Source: Rhizobiales bacterium 65-79
GTDB lineage: Bacteria; Pseudomonadota; Alphaproteobacteria; Rhizobiales; Rhizobiaceae
Direction: 5' to 3'
NCBI GenBank assembly: GCA_001896885.1
Contig: MKRJ01000030.1
Location: 62,001-126,000 of the forward strand
Length of the DNA: 64,000 nucleotides
Below are positions 54,733 through 63,373 of the stretch, piece by piece. The translations under genes were made by a program, and so were the position numbers. Position 1 is the stretch's first letter, and every line of letters begins with the position of its first letter. The notes beneath the pieces are model-generated. The model saw nothing but the letters and a program-made list of their open reading frames with translations, searched no databases and was not told where the DNA came from.

Positions 54733-57059
54733 CCATCCACCAGAAGCCCCACACACAGGACAACCTCGAAGACGGCAAGCGCCAGTTCTCCGTCGTCGGC
54801 AAAAGCGTGCGCCGGACCGATACGTTCGAGAAGGTGACCGGCCTCGGCAAATATTCCGGCGACATAGAGCTTCCCGGCCTGCTCTACGGCAAGATGAAGC
54901 GCAGCGACATCGCGCACGCGCTGATCAAGAACATCGACGTGTCGAAGGCGCTGGCCCTCAAGGGCGTCAAGGCCGTGCTGACCCACAGGGACGTGCCGCG
55001 CATCCTCCACTACGGCTCGCCGCACCCGCGCTCGGCCTCCTGCACCAGGGACCAGTACATCCTCGACGACCGCGTCCGCTATTGGGGCGAAGGGGTCGCC
55101 GCGGTGGCCGCCGAGAGCGAGGAGATCGCCGAGGAGGCGTTGCGGCTCATCCATGTGGAATACGAACCGCTGCCGGCCGTCTTCACCGTCGCCGACGCGC
55201 TCAAGCCCGAGGCGCCGCTCATCCACGACAACGGCCTCGACAAGAACAACGTCATGCCGCCGGTTGTCATCCGGCGCGGCGACGTGGAGAAGGGCTTCGC
55301 CGAGGCGGATCTGATCCTCGAGAACGAATACGTCCTCGGCCGGCCCGTGCCGGGCTACATGGAGCCCAATGTCTGCGCCTGCCAATGGGACGGCAACGGC
55401 AAGCTCACCATCTGGAGCTCGACACAGACCGCCTTCATGGTGCGCGGCATTCTCGCCGAGGTGCTGGGCGTGCCCTACAACAAGGTGCGCGTCATCGTCG
55501 ATCACATGGGCGGCGGCTTCGGCGCCAAGCAGGATCTGTTCCAGCACGAGTTCCTGTGCGCGCTGCTGGCCAGGCAGACCGGGCGGCCCGTGCGCATGGA
55601 ATTTACCCGCAAGGAGACCTTCCTCGGCGGCCGCACGCGCCATTCGGGCAAGATCCGCCTCAAGCAGGGCTTCAAGGCCGACGGCACGATCACGGCGCGG
55701 CATGCGAGGATCGTCCTCGACGGCGGCGCCTACGGCTCGCACAGCCCCGGCGTCACGACGGTCGGCACCAGCGCCCTGACCTCGCTCTACCGCTGCGAGA
55801 ACGTCGATCTCGAAGGCCGTGCCATCTACACCAACACGCCGATCGCCGGCGCCTTCCGGGGCTACGGGGTGGTGCAGACCTATTTTGCGCTCGACCTGCA
55901 GATGGACGAGGCCGCCGAGCGGCTCGGCATCGATCCGGCCGAGTTGCGGCTCCGCAACGCCGTCAGGACCGGCGATCTCGCACCGTCCGATCATCCCGTC
56001 GTCGGGCATGGGCTGGAAGCCTGCATCCGCCGCGGCCTCGATGAAGTGGACTGGAAGGCGGCGCGCGCCGCAACCGCGGCCCAGCCGGGCGGCGTCAAGC
56101 GCCGGGGCTGGGGCATCGGCTGCGAGATGCACGGATCGAGCGCCTATCCCGGCATCAAGGAGCAGGGCAACGCCATCGTGAAGATGAACGAGGACGGGAC
56201 GGTGACGCTTTTGACCGGCACCGCCGGACTCGGCACCGGCGCCCACACCGCGCTGTCGCAGATCGTGGCCGAGGAGATCGGCATACCGTTCTCGGCGGTG
56301 CAGGTGGTCACCGGCGACACCGACATCGTGCCCTGGGACATCGGCGCCTTCGCCAGCCACACGACCTATATGGGCGGCCGCGCCGCCCAGATCGCCGCGG
56401 CGGAGGTACGCCGCCAGGTTCTTGAGCAGGCAGCGCCGCTGCTGGAAGCCGCGCCGGAGAAGCTGGCGATCCGCGAAGGCATCATCCATGTCGAGGGCGC
56501 GAACCGGAGCATCTCGCTCAAGGAGGTCGTCAGCCCGAAGCGCGGCATGCCGGCCGCGCAGATCGTCGGCGTCGGCACCTACAGCCCGACGAAGTCCTAT
56601 TCCTTCGCCGCGCATTTCGCCGAAGTCGAGGTCGACACGGAGACGGGCGAAGTCGCCGTGCTGCAGGTCGTGCCGGTGCATGATCTCGGCAAGGTGATCC
56701 ATCCGATCGCCGCCGCCGGCCAGATCGAGGGCGGCATCCAGCAGGGCATCGGCCACACGCTCTCGGAAGACTACGTGATCGACCTCACCAACGGCCGTTC
56801 GCTCAATCCGAGCTTCGTCGACTACAAGATGCCGCTGTCGATGGACATGCCGCCGATCCGCACCATAATACTGGAGGCGGCGCCCGATCCCGGCGGCCCG
56901 TTCGGCGCCAAGGGGGTCGGGGAGGATCCGATCATCGCCATCGGGCCGGCGATCACCAACGCGATATACGATGCGATCGGAATCCGTTTCCGCCATTATC
57001 CGATCACTCCGGAGCAGGTGCTCAATGCGCTCCGGGCCAAACAGAAGGAGGCAGCCTGA
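54729..57059 (+). CDS. Molybdenum hydroxylase, molybdopterin-binding subunit
   Basis: 776 residues, the size of xanthine oxidase-family large subunits. Cofactor motifs are MGGGFGAKQDL, GAFRGYG and GTAGLGTGAHT, and the catalytic Glu is in GAKGVGEDP near the C-terminus. The enzyme hydroxylates a carbon next to a ring nitrogen or an aldehyde, using water. The active-site loop does not show the CO dehydrogenase Cys (AYRCSFR), so it is not a CO oxidiser. With a purine/pyrimidine-like importer nearby, an N-heterocycle is the likely substrate. Confidence 0.92.
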   Translation: MTIHQKPHTQDNLEDGKRQFSVVGKSVRRTDTFEKVTGLGKYSGDIELPGLLYGKMKRSDIAHALIKNIDVSKALALKGVKAVLTHRDVPRILHYGSPHPRSASCTRDQYILDDRVRYWGEGVAAVAAESEEIAEEALRLIHVEYEPLPAVFTVADALKPEAPLIHDNGLDKNNVMPPVVIRRGDVEKGFAEADLILENEYVLGRPVPGYMEPNVCACQWDGNGKLTIWSSTQTAFMVRGILAEVLGVPYNKVRVIVDHMGGGFGAKQDLFQHEFLCALLARQTGRPVRMEFTRKETFLGGRTRHSGKIRLKQGFKADGTITARHARIVLDGGAYGSHSPGVTTVGTSALTSLYRCENVDLEGRAIYTNTPIAGAFRGYGVVQTYFALDLQMDEAAERLGIDPAELRLRNAVRTGDLAPSDHPVVGHGLEACIRRGLDEVDWKAARAATAAQPGGVKRRGWGIGCEMHGSSAYPGIKEQGNAIVKMNEDGTVTLLTGTAGLGTGAHTALSQIVAEEIGIPFSAVQVVTGDTDIVPWDIGAFASHTTYMGGRAAQIAAAEVRRQVLEQAAPLLEAAPEKLAIREGIIHVEGANRSISLKEVVSPKRGMPAAQIVGVGTYSPTKSYSFAAHFAEVEVDTETGEVAVLQVVPVHDLGKVIHPIAAAGQIEGGIQQGIGHTLSEDYVIDLTNGRSLNPSFVDYKMPLSMDMPPIRTIILEAAPDPGGPFGAKGVGEDPIIAIGPAITNAIYDAIGIRFRHYPITPEQVLNALRAKQKEAA

Positions 57060-58072
57060 TGCCGACCGAGGAAGCACGGACGGAGAAGGTTCCGGTCACC
57101 ATCCTGACCGGGTTCCTGGGCGCCGGCAAGACGACGCTGCTCAACCACATCCTGACGGAGCGGCACGGCCACCGCATCGCGGTCATCGAGAACGAATTCG
57201 GCGAGGTGGATGTCGATTCCGACCTCGTGCTGGCGTCGGAAGAGGAGATCTACCAGATGCAGAACGGCTGCATCTGCTGCTTCGTCGACGTCCGCAACGA
57301 CCTCATCACCATCCTGCGCAAGCTCCTGGCGCGCAAGGAGAAGTTCGACCACATCCTGGTCGAGACGAGCGGCCTCGCCGACCCGACGCCGGTCGCGACC
57401 GCCTTCTTCATCGACAATGACGTGGGCAAGCAGGTCAACCTCGACGCGATCGTCACGATGGTCGATGCCAAGCATATCGGCCAGCATATCGACGACCCCG
57501 TGCTCGACGGCCGCGACAACCAGGCGGTGGACCAGATCATCGCCGCAGACCGCATCATCATCAACAAGGTCGACCTCGTGGACGACGCCGACGTCCAGCC
57601 GCTCGAGGCGAGCATGCGGCGCCTCAACCAGACGGCGGATATCCTCCACGCACGCTACGGCAACGTCGATCTGTCGAGGATCCTCGACATCAGCGGGTTC
57701 CAGCCATCCTATGTGGCGGAGCGCGCCAAGCTCCTCAACCTCGACGCCCACGACCATCATCACGAGCACATGCACGATCCGACCGTCGGTTCGGAATCGT
57801 TTCTCTTCGCGCGCCCGTTCGACCAGGAGAAGCTCAAAGGCTGGCTGCAAGCCTTCCTCGAAAGGCATGGCGACGACATTTTCCGGGCAAAGGGCATCCT
57901 TTCGATCACGGATGACGAGCGCTTCTTCGTCCTGCAGGCCGTGCACCGGCTGATGGATTTCCGCCCGGATCATTCCTGGGGGAAGGACGAGCCCTATTCG
58001 AAGCTGGTCTTCATCGGCCGCAATCTCGACCGTGCCGCGATCGAGGCCAGCCTGAAGGAATGCCTCGCCTAG
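57059..58072 (+). CDS. CobW/P47K (COG0523) GTPase, putative metal chaperone
   Basis: 337 residues. Walker A TGFLGAGKTTLLN (about 17-29), the family's metal site NGCICCF (Cys71, 73, 74), ETSGLADPTPV, NKVDLVDD, a His-rich loop HDHHHEHMH and a CobW C-terminal domain. Its ATG overlaps the molybdenum-subunit stop by one base, so it is made together with the hydroxylase. COG0523 proteins deliver zinc, cobalt or iron; here it may supply metal to the amidohydrolases or help build the hydroxylase. That link is inference. Confidence 0.92.
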   Translation: MPTEEARTEKVPVTILTGFLGAGKTTLLNHILTERHGHRIAVIENEFGEVDVDSDLVLASEEEIYQMQNGCICCFVDVRNDLITILRKLLARKEKFDHILVETSGLADPTPVATAFFIDNDVGKQVNLDAIVTMVDAKHIGQHIDDPVLDGRDNQAVDQIIAADRIIINKVDLVDDADVQPLEASMRRLNQTADILHARYGNVDLSRILDISGFQPSYVAERAKLLNLDAHDHHHEHMHDPTVGSESFLFARPFDQEKLKGWLQAFLERHGDDIFRAKGILSITDDERFFVLQAVHRLMDFRPDHSWGKDEPYSKLVFIGRNLDRAAIEASLKECLA

Positions 58073-58105
58073 GAGAGCACCGGGGTCGCGGCCCTCGCGG
58101 CGGCC

Positions 58106-58693
58106 CTATTCCGCCTTCCTGCCCGTCCAGCGATGGGCGAGGCCGGCATCGATGTCGAACAGGTCGAGCACGCGCCCCAGCGTGTGGTCGACCATGTCGT
58201 CCAGCGATTGCGGGCGGGCATAGAAGGCGGGCACCGGCGGATAGACGATCGCGCCGGCCTCCGTGGCCGCCGCCATGGCGCGTATGTGGCCGAGATGCAG
58301 CGGCGTCTCGCGCAGCATCAGGACGAGACGGCGGCGCTCCTTCAGCATGACATCGGCCGCGCGCGAAATCAGCGTGGAGGTCACCCCGGTCGCGATCTCG
58401 GACAGGGTCTTCACCGAGCACGGTGCCACGATCATGCCGAGCGCACGGAAGGAGCCACTCGAACAGGCCGCGCCGACATCCTTGTTGGAATGCACGACAT
58501 CGGCGAGCGCCTCGACTTCCGCCACTTTCAGATCGGTCTCCATGGCGAGCGTCACGCGCGCCGCCTGCGATATGACCAGATGCGTCTCGACGCCGATCTC
58601 GCGCAGGACCTGAAGCAGCCGGACGCCGTATATGGCGCCGGAAGCGCCGCTGATGCCTACGACAATGCGCTTACCCGATTCACTGCCCGGCAT
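58106..58693 (-). CDS. Flavin prenyltransferase, UbiX family
   Basis: 195 residues. It starts after a short polar lead with RIVVGISGASGAIYGVRLLQ, the FMN/dimethylallyl phosphate site, and has APCSVKTLSEIATG and LVLMLRETPLHLGHI, all typical of UbiX/PAD1. It makes prenylated FMN for a UbiD decarboxylase. That partner is encoded 12 bases upstream in the same operon, so it is dedicated to this pathway rather than to ubiquinone synthesis. Confidence 0.93.
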   Translation of the reverse strand: MPGSESGKRIVVGISGASGAIYGVRLLQVLREIGVETHLVISQAARVTLAMETDLKVAEVEALADVVHSNKDVGAACSSGSFRALGMIVAPCSVKTLSEIATGVTSTLISRAADVMLKERRRLVLMLRETPLHLGHIRAMAAATEAGAIVYPPVPAFYARPQSLDDMVDHTLGRVLDLFDIDAGLAHRWTGRKAE

Positions 58694-58705
58694 CAGAAGA
58701 CCCGC

Positions 58706-60085
58706 CTACCGCTTCACCTTCGCAAGGATCGCGTCGGCCCGTGCATACGCCTCTTCGTCGATCCTGGCCAGAATACCATGAAAGTCGGGTCCCCGGGTCG
58801 CGTCCAGGCCCATGCGTGAAGTGGTTCCGATGCCGGAAGCGGACGGATCGAGAGCGTTGCCCGGCAGGCCTTCGATGACGAGGATATCGCGGTGCGGCTG
58901 GAAGTGGGTGGCGAGCGCCCACATCACCTGTGAATCGCTGGTGATGTCGACATCGGCATCCACCGCGATCACCGTCTTGAGATAGGGATCCCAGCCGAGC
59001 AGGCCGAGCATGATCTGCCGCGCCTCGCCGGGCCGCGTCTGGTTGAGCGCGACATAGGCGTGGAAATGCGTTCCCGAGGTCGGGTAGTGGACCGCCGTCA
59101 CGCTCGGAAAGCGCTGCTTCAGCTTTTCCACCATCTCCGCCTCGCGCGGCACGCGGCCGAGGTTCAGGTGCTCGGCCGAATTGCCGCCGGCGACGCTGAC
59201 GAGCATCGCATCCTTGCGCCGCATCAATGTCTCGACGCGGAGAAGATTGTTGGTCGAGCGGTCGGAGGAATAGCCCGTGAACTCGCCGAACGGGCCCTCC
59301 TCGACATGCGCTTCGCCGTCGATCACGCCTTCCAGCACGAATTCGGCATGGGCGGGGACGCGGATGCCGTATTTCGGCGTGCGGACGACTTCCAGCGGCT
59401 CGCCCATGAGCCCGCCGGCGACATGGCGCTCATCCTCGCCGAAGGCGAGGCGGGCGGAAGCGGCGATCATGAAGAGCGGGTGGCCGCCGATGACCATCGC
59501 CACGGGCAGCGGCTCGCCGCGCTCCTTCGCCATATTGAAGAGGCGCCACAGATGGCCGCGCGAATGCAGGCTCGTGGCAAGCTCGTTTTTCGAATGGACC
59601 ATGGCCCGGTGGTAGGAGAGATTGCCGCCGCCGGTCTCCGGATGCTCCGCGACGATGATGCCGCTCGTGATGTATTTCGCCCTGTCGGTGGCGAAGTGCT
59701 TGAGCATCGGCAGCTTGCCGAGATCGACGTCGTCGACGACCTCGTCGAGGATCGGGCCGGCAGCTACTTCCCTTGGCTTCACCTGACGGCGCGAGGCGGC
59801 CTGGTAGGCTTCGTGAAGCCGGCCCTCCTCCGCCCCGAGCAGCCGGGCGATGCGCCGGCGCGAGCCGAATATGTTGCTGACCACCTCGGCGCCCAGGCCC
59901 GCGACGTTCCTCAGATGCAGGAGCGGCGCCCTTCCCTCCGCCGCCAGCTTCCAGATCAGCGCGGTGATGTCCTGGTCGTCCGAGACCGGATCCCCGACGG
60001 CGAGGAAATCGTCCGGATGGGCGGCTCCGTAAGAAGCAAGGAAATGGCGGATGTCCTGCCTGGAGAAGTCGGTCTTGTCGCCCAT
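58706..60085 (-). CDS. UbiD family decarboxylase
   Basis: 459 residues from ATG 60085; a longer frame to 60196 overlaps the preceding gene and is rejected. Conserved features include NLSYHRAMVHSKNEL, the EGPFGEFTGY Glu region, and a long C-terminal domain with DVDITSDSQVMWALATHFQP. UbiD enzymes use prenylated FMN to add or remove CO2 on aromatic, heteroaromatic or acrylic acids. Its partner UbiX follows. In the operon order it comes after two amidohydrolase-2 proteins, themselves often decarboxylases. Confidence 0.92.
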   Translation of the reverse strand: MGDKTDFSRQDIRHFLASYGAAHPDDFLAVGDPVSDDQDITALIWKLAAEGRAPLLHLRNVAGLGAEVVSNIFGSRRRIARLLGAEEGRLHEAYQAASRRQVKPREVAAGPILDEVVDDVDLGKLPMLKHFATDRAKYITSGIIVAEHPETGGGNLSYHRAMVHSKNELATSLHSRGHLWRLFNMAKERGEPLPVAMVIGGHPLFMIAASARLAFGEDERHVAGGLMGEPLEVVRTPKYGIRVPAHAEFVLEGVIDGEAHVEEGPFGEFTGYSSDRSTNNLLRVETLMRRKDAMLVSVAGGNSAEHLNLGRVPREAEMVEKLKQRFPSVTAVHYPTSGTHFHAYVALNQTRPGEARQIMLGLLGWDPYLKTVIAVDADVDITSDSQVMWALATHFQPHRDILVIEGLPGNALDPSASGIGTTSRMGLDATRGPDFHGILARIDEEAYARADAILAKVKR

Positions 60086-60152
60086 CGCCGCCTCGGATGC
60101 CGTTGGTCCCCAATAGGAGGGCGGCGGCCTGATGGCCGCCGCCAGCCGTGCG

Positions 60153-61094
60153 TCAGGCGGGAACAGCCTGGCCGGCGCCGCGCTTGACCCCTGCATAGGT
60201 GTCGGTCAGGCGCGCCTTCGCCTCTTCCATGGAACGAGGCGGAGGAGTGGGATCGATGCCGACGAGGCGGGCGATGTTGTTGCCGAGATAGCCTTCGAGG
60301 TCGTCCTCGGAGAGGCCGAGGCCCTGGGGCGGCTCATGGCAGAGGACTTCCAGCTCGCGCAGCCACAGGCCCGGCTCGTTGGGCGGCGAGTCGGTGCCGA
60401 AGACGATCTTGTCCTTGGGCAGTTCCTTGGCGAACTCGACGATGCGCGACTGGAAGCACCAGCCGGACTCGCAATAGACGTTGGGCGTGTCCATCGCCAT
60501 CCAGAACGTCTCGAAGGAATAGTTGCCGCCGGTCTGGATGCCGAAATGACCGATGACGAAATTGACCATCGGGAATTCCCGGATGATCGGGTAGAACATG
60601 GTCGGGATCGTATAGGGTCCGTCGCCGGTGTGGATGAGCACGACGACGCCGAGTTCGGCGCATTTCTTCATGGCCGGCCGCAGCCAGTCGAGCGCCCGGT
60701 CCGGACGGTATCCATGCATGTTGGCGTGCAGCTTCAGCATCTTGAAGCCGTATTCCTTGACATGGAATTCGAGCTCGGCGGCGCCGTTCTCCGGGCCCCA
60801 GCGGGGGTTGTAGGTGAAGTTGCCGATGAACCGGTCCGGATATTTCTGGCAGAGCTCGGCGATGTAGGCCATGTAGTCGCGGATACCCTCGCGGCCCATG
60901 CGGTTGCCGTCGCGATAGCCGGTGTTGCCGGGCGGCGGCTGGATGAAGCCCATGTCGATGCGGCGCGGCTTGCCGTTGATCATGTAGGGGCCGTCCATGA
61001 GCTTCAGCATGCGCTCGCCGTTGAAGGGCGTGCCCGTGTGGCGCCAAGCCTCATCGACCAGGTTGGTCGGGTGGAGGTGTGTGTCGATAATCAT
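60153..61094 (-). CDS. Amidohydrolase-2 (ACMSD-like) family protein, complete metal site
   Basis: 313 residues. TIM-barrel metal ligands are MIIDTHLHP (HxH), LIHTGDGPY, IGHFGIQ and the final Asp in VFGTDSPPNEPG. Family members include 2-amino-3-carboxymuconate semialdehyde decarboxylase, resorcylate decarboxylases and 4-oxalomesaconate hydratase. It is the near twin of the next upstream gene (61125-62045) and is 67 bases before ubiD. A C-terminal tail of Ala/Gly/Lys is family-atypical. Confidence 0.9.
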   Translation of the reverse strand: MIIDTHLHPTNLVDEAWRHTGTPFNGERMLKLMDGPYMINGKPRRIDMGFIQPPPGNTGYRDGNRMGREGIRDYMAYIAELCQKYPDRFIGNFTYNPRWGPENGAAELEFHVKEYGFKMLKLHANMHGYRPDRALDWLRPAMKKCAELGVVVLIHTGDGPYTIPTMFYPIIREFPMVNFVIGHFGIQTGGNYSFETFWMAMDTPNVYCESGWCFQSRIVEFAKELPKDKIVFGTDSPPNEPGLWLRELEVLCHEPPQGLGLSEDDLEGYLGNNIARLVGIDPTPPPRSMEEAKARLTDTYAGVKRGAGQAVPA

Positions 61095-61124
61095 CTTTCG
61101 TCTCCGAATGAGGGGGAGGAGCGC

Positions 61125-62045
61125 TCAGGCAGGCTGCAGCGCGGCGTCCTTGAGGCGGGCCTCGGCTTCCTTGACCGTCCGCGGCGGCGGCGTCGGGTCG
61201 ATGCCGATCATGCGCGCGACGTTGTTGCCGAAGTAGTCCTCCAGCGTGTCCTCATCGAGGTTCAGGCCCTGGGGCGGCTCGTGGCAGAGCACTTCCAGGA
61301 GGCGCAGCCACATGCCCGGCTCGTTGGGCGGGGTGTCGGAGCCGAACAGGATCTTGTGCTTCGGCATCACCTTGGCGAACTCGACGATGCGCGACTGCAG
61401 GCACCAGCCGGACTCGCAATAGACGTTCTCCATGTCGCAAGCGATCTGGAAAGGCTCGAAGCAATAGACGCCGCCGGTCTGCACGCCGAAATGCGCCATG
61501 ATGAAATTGACCGAGGGGAACTCGCGCATGATCGGCACGAATTCGGTCGGGATGGAATAGGGCCCGTCGCCGGTATGGACCTTCACCATCACGCCGAGGT
61601 CGGCGCATTTCTTCATCGCAGGCCGCAGCCAGTCCAGCGCCCGGTCGGGACGGTAGGCATGCATGTTGGCCTGGAGCTGCACCATCTTGAAGCCGTATTC
61701 CTTCACATGGCGCTCGAGCTCCTCGGCACCGTTCTGCGTGCCGTAGCGCGGATTGTAAACGAAGCAGCCGATGAAGCGGTCGGGGTATTTCTGTACCAGC
61801 TCGACCGTATAGGACATGTAGTCGCGAATGGCGGCCTTGCCGGTCAGATCGCCATGGCCGTGGGTGTAGATCGTGTTGCCCTGGGGCGGCTGGATGAAGG
61901 CCTTGTCGATGCGGCGCGGCTTGCCGTTCACATAGAACGGGCCGTCCATCATCTTCAGAAGGCGTTCCCCCGTGAACGGATCGCCGTCATGGCGCCATGC
62001 GAGGTCGACCAGCTTCGTGGGATAGCAGCTAATGTCGATAATCAT
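61125..62045 (-). CDS. Amidohydrolase-2 family paralogue lacking the HxH motif
   Basis: 306 residues from ATG 62045 (GGAGAGAAAGC upstream). It aligns with the adjacent 60153-61094 protein along its whole length without gaps of note. The N-terminal motif, however, reads MIIDISCYP instead of MIIDTHLHP, so both His metal ligands are replaced by Ser and Tyr. The other ligands remain: KVHTGDGPY, MAHFGVQ and LFGSDTPPNEPG. It may be a catalytically altered or non-catalytic partner of its twin. First gene of the leftward operon. Confidence 0.88.
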   Translation of the reverse strand: MIIDISCYPTKLVDLAWRHDGDPFTGERLLKMMDGPFYVNGKPRRIDKAFIQPPQGNTIYTHGHGDLTGKAAIRDYMSYTVELVQKYPDRFIGCFVYNPRYGTQNGAEELERHVKEYGFKMVQLQANMHAYRPDRALDWLRPAMKKCADLGVMVKVHTGDGPYSIPTEFVPIMREFPSVNFIMAHFGVQTGGVYCFEPFQIACDMENVYCESGWCLQSRIVEFAKVMPKHKILFGSDTPPNEPGMWLRLLEVLCHEPPQGLNLDEDTLEDYFGNNVARMIGIDPTPPPRTVKEAEARLKDAALQPA

Positions 62046-62401
62046 GCTTTCTCTCCAAAGTTGGCGGCTACGGCAGAAGACGGCAGCACCGCCTGTCGTC
62101 CGGGCCCGGCTGGCTCTGGTATCGGGAGAGGGTCGGGCCAAACTCTGCTAAGTCGCTTGTCAGCAATCCCCGACCGGACTCTTCGCAACATGAGCGAAGG
62201 CAATGCGGTGTGCCGCTTCTACTGACAGTTCCTGCTCGATAGCCGATTTCGCCTCGGTTTGGAAGAGGAAAAATAAATGAAAAGCGCAATATTTTCCGGT
62301 ACTTATCTGGAATTAAGCGGGTAGCCTCGCGCCTTGACGCACCGCTGCCGAACCAGGAATGCGGCTCGGCCGGCGCGCCCCAAAGGGAGCTCTTCTATCG
62401 A
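62046..62401. other. Intergenic region before the amidohydrolase-UbiDX operon
   Basis: About 350 bases with no credible gene. It must hold the promoter of the leftward operon starting at 62045. No clear operator was found, and neither the LysR motif nor the ATTGT...ACAAT motif is present. Confidence 0.5.
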
Positions 62402-62427
62402 CGCCGTCACGGGCATCCGTGGCGGCG
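62402..62427 (-). terminator. Hairpin after the ABC ATPase gene
   Basis: Eleven-bp stem with one G-T pair (CGCCGTCACGG / CCGTGGCGGCG, loop GCAT), 18 bases past the ATPase stop at 62446. There is no strong T-run, so it may be only a partial stop. Confidence 0.45.
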
Positions 62428-62445
62428 CTGGTCGCGGGTTCCGTA

Positions 62446-63327
62446 CTAGACCATGGCGACCTTGTCCGCGCGGGCCTCGGCGATGGTCCCACGCAGCTCA
62501 TGAACGATGTCGTTGAATTCGCCGGTGAATGTCAGATCGATCGGGCGCGGGCGTTCGAACGGGATCTGCCGTTCGACGAGCACCCTGCCGGGACGCGAGC
62601 TCATGACGAAAACCCGGTCGGCCAGATAGACGGCCTCACGCAGATCGTGCGTCACGAGAATGACGGTGAACCGCTTCGCCTGATGGAGATCGCGAATGAC
62701 GCCCCAAAGCTCCTCTCGCGTGAACGCATCCAAGGCGCCGAACGGCTCGTCCAGCATCAGGAGGCCGGGTTCGTGGATGAGGGCGCGGCAGAGATTGCAG
62801 CGCTGCTGCATGCCGCCGGAAAGCTGCCATGGGAATTTCGAGCCGAAGCCCTCCAGGCCCACCAGGTTCAGGATGGCCTCGGCCTTGGCCACGTATTCCG
62901 CGCGGTCCCTCTTGAGCCGCTGGCGATGAGGCGAAACGATCTCGAGCGGCAGCATGATGTTGCCGAGGACCTGACGCCACGGCAGGAGCGACGGATTCTG
63001 GAAGGCCATTCCGACGATGTTCAGCGGCCCGGTCACGGGCGCGCCGTCGACCTCGATGCTGCCGGCCTGCGGAATGACGAGACCGGTCGCGAGTTTCATC
63101 AGGGTCGACTTGCCGCAGCCCGAGGGGCCGACGACGGCCGCGAACTCGCCCTTGCGCACCGAAAGCGTGAGGTCGTCCACCGCCGCGATGCCGCCGGGCC
63201 CGCCATAGGTCAGATTCACCCCGGACATACGCACGAAGGCATCGGCGGCATCGGCGCCGGCGGAAAGCGTGCCGTCCGCCGCGTCGCGCGGCCATTTCAG
63301 TGCCAGGCTGGAATTGCGTGTGGTCAT
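62446..63327 (-). CDS. ABC transporter ATP-binding protein (SsuB/NrtD/TauB type)
   Basis: 293 residues from ATG 63327 (GAGGAG upstream); longer in-frame starts overlap the permease and are rejected. Walker [12 protein letters not shown], signature [15 protein letters not shown], Walker B LLMLDEPFGALD, switch His LVTHDLREAV. The family imports nitrate, sulfonates, thiamine precursors, phthalate-like acids and pyrimidines. A non-homologous lead of about 30 residues precedes the domain. It is encoded after the permease and next to the UbiDX cluster. Confidence 0.92.
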   Translation of the reverse strand: MTTRNSSLALKWPRDAADGTLSAGADAADAFVRMSGVNLTYGGPGGIAAVDDLTLSVRKGEFAAVVGPSGCGKSTLMKLATGLVIPQAGSIEVDGAPVTGPLNIVGMAFQNPSLLPWRQVLGNIMLPLEIVSPHRQRLKRDRAEYVAKAEAILNLVGLEGFGSKFPWQLSGGMQQRCNLCRALIHEPGLLMLDEPFGALDAFTREELWGVIRDLHQAKRFTVILVTHDLREAVYLADRVFVMSSRPGRVLVERQIPFERPRPIDLTFTGEFNDIVHELRGTIAEARADKVAMV

Positions 63328-63373
63328 CCTCGATCTCCTCTGCCGGCCGCAACGACGATGCGGCCGAAGGCGA

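Noticed and set aside
53387..57059. Carbon monoxide dehydrogenase (CoxMSL)
   Set aside because: The large subunit lacks the AYRCSFR active-site loop of CO dehydrogenase, and no coxDEF genes are present.
54531..57077. Minus-strand frame of over 800 codons opposite the molybdenum subunit
   Set aside because: Antisense shadow; the sense frame carries all cofactor motifs.
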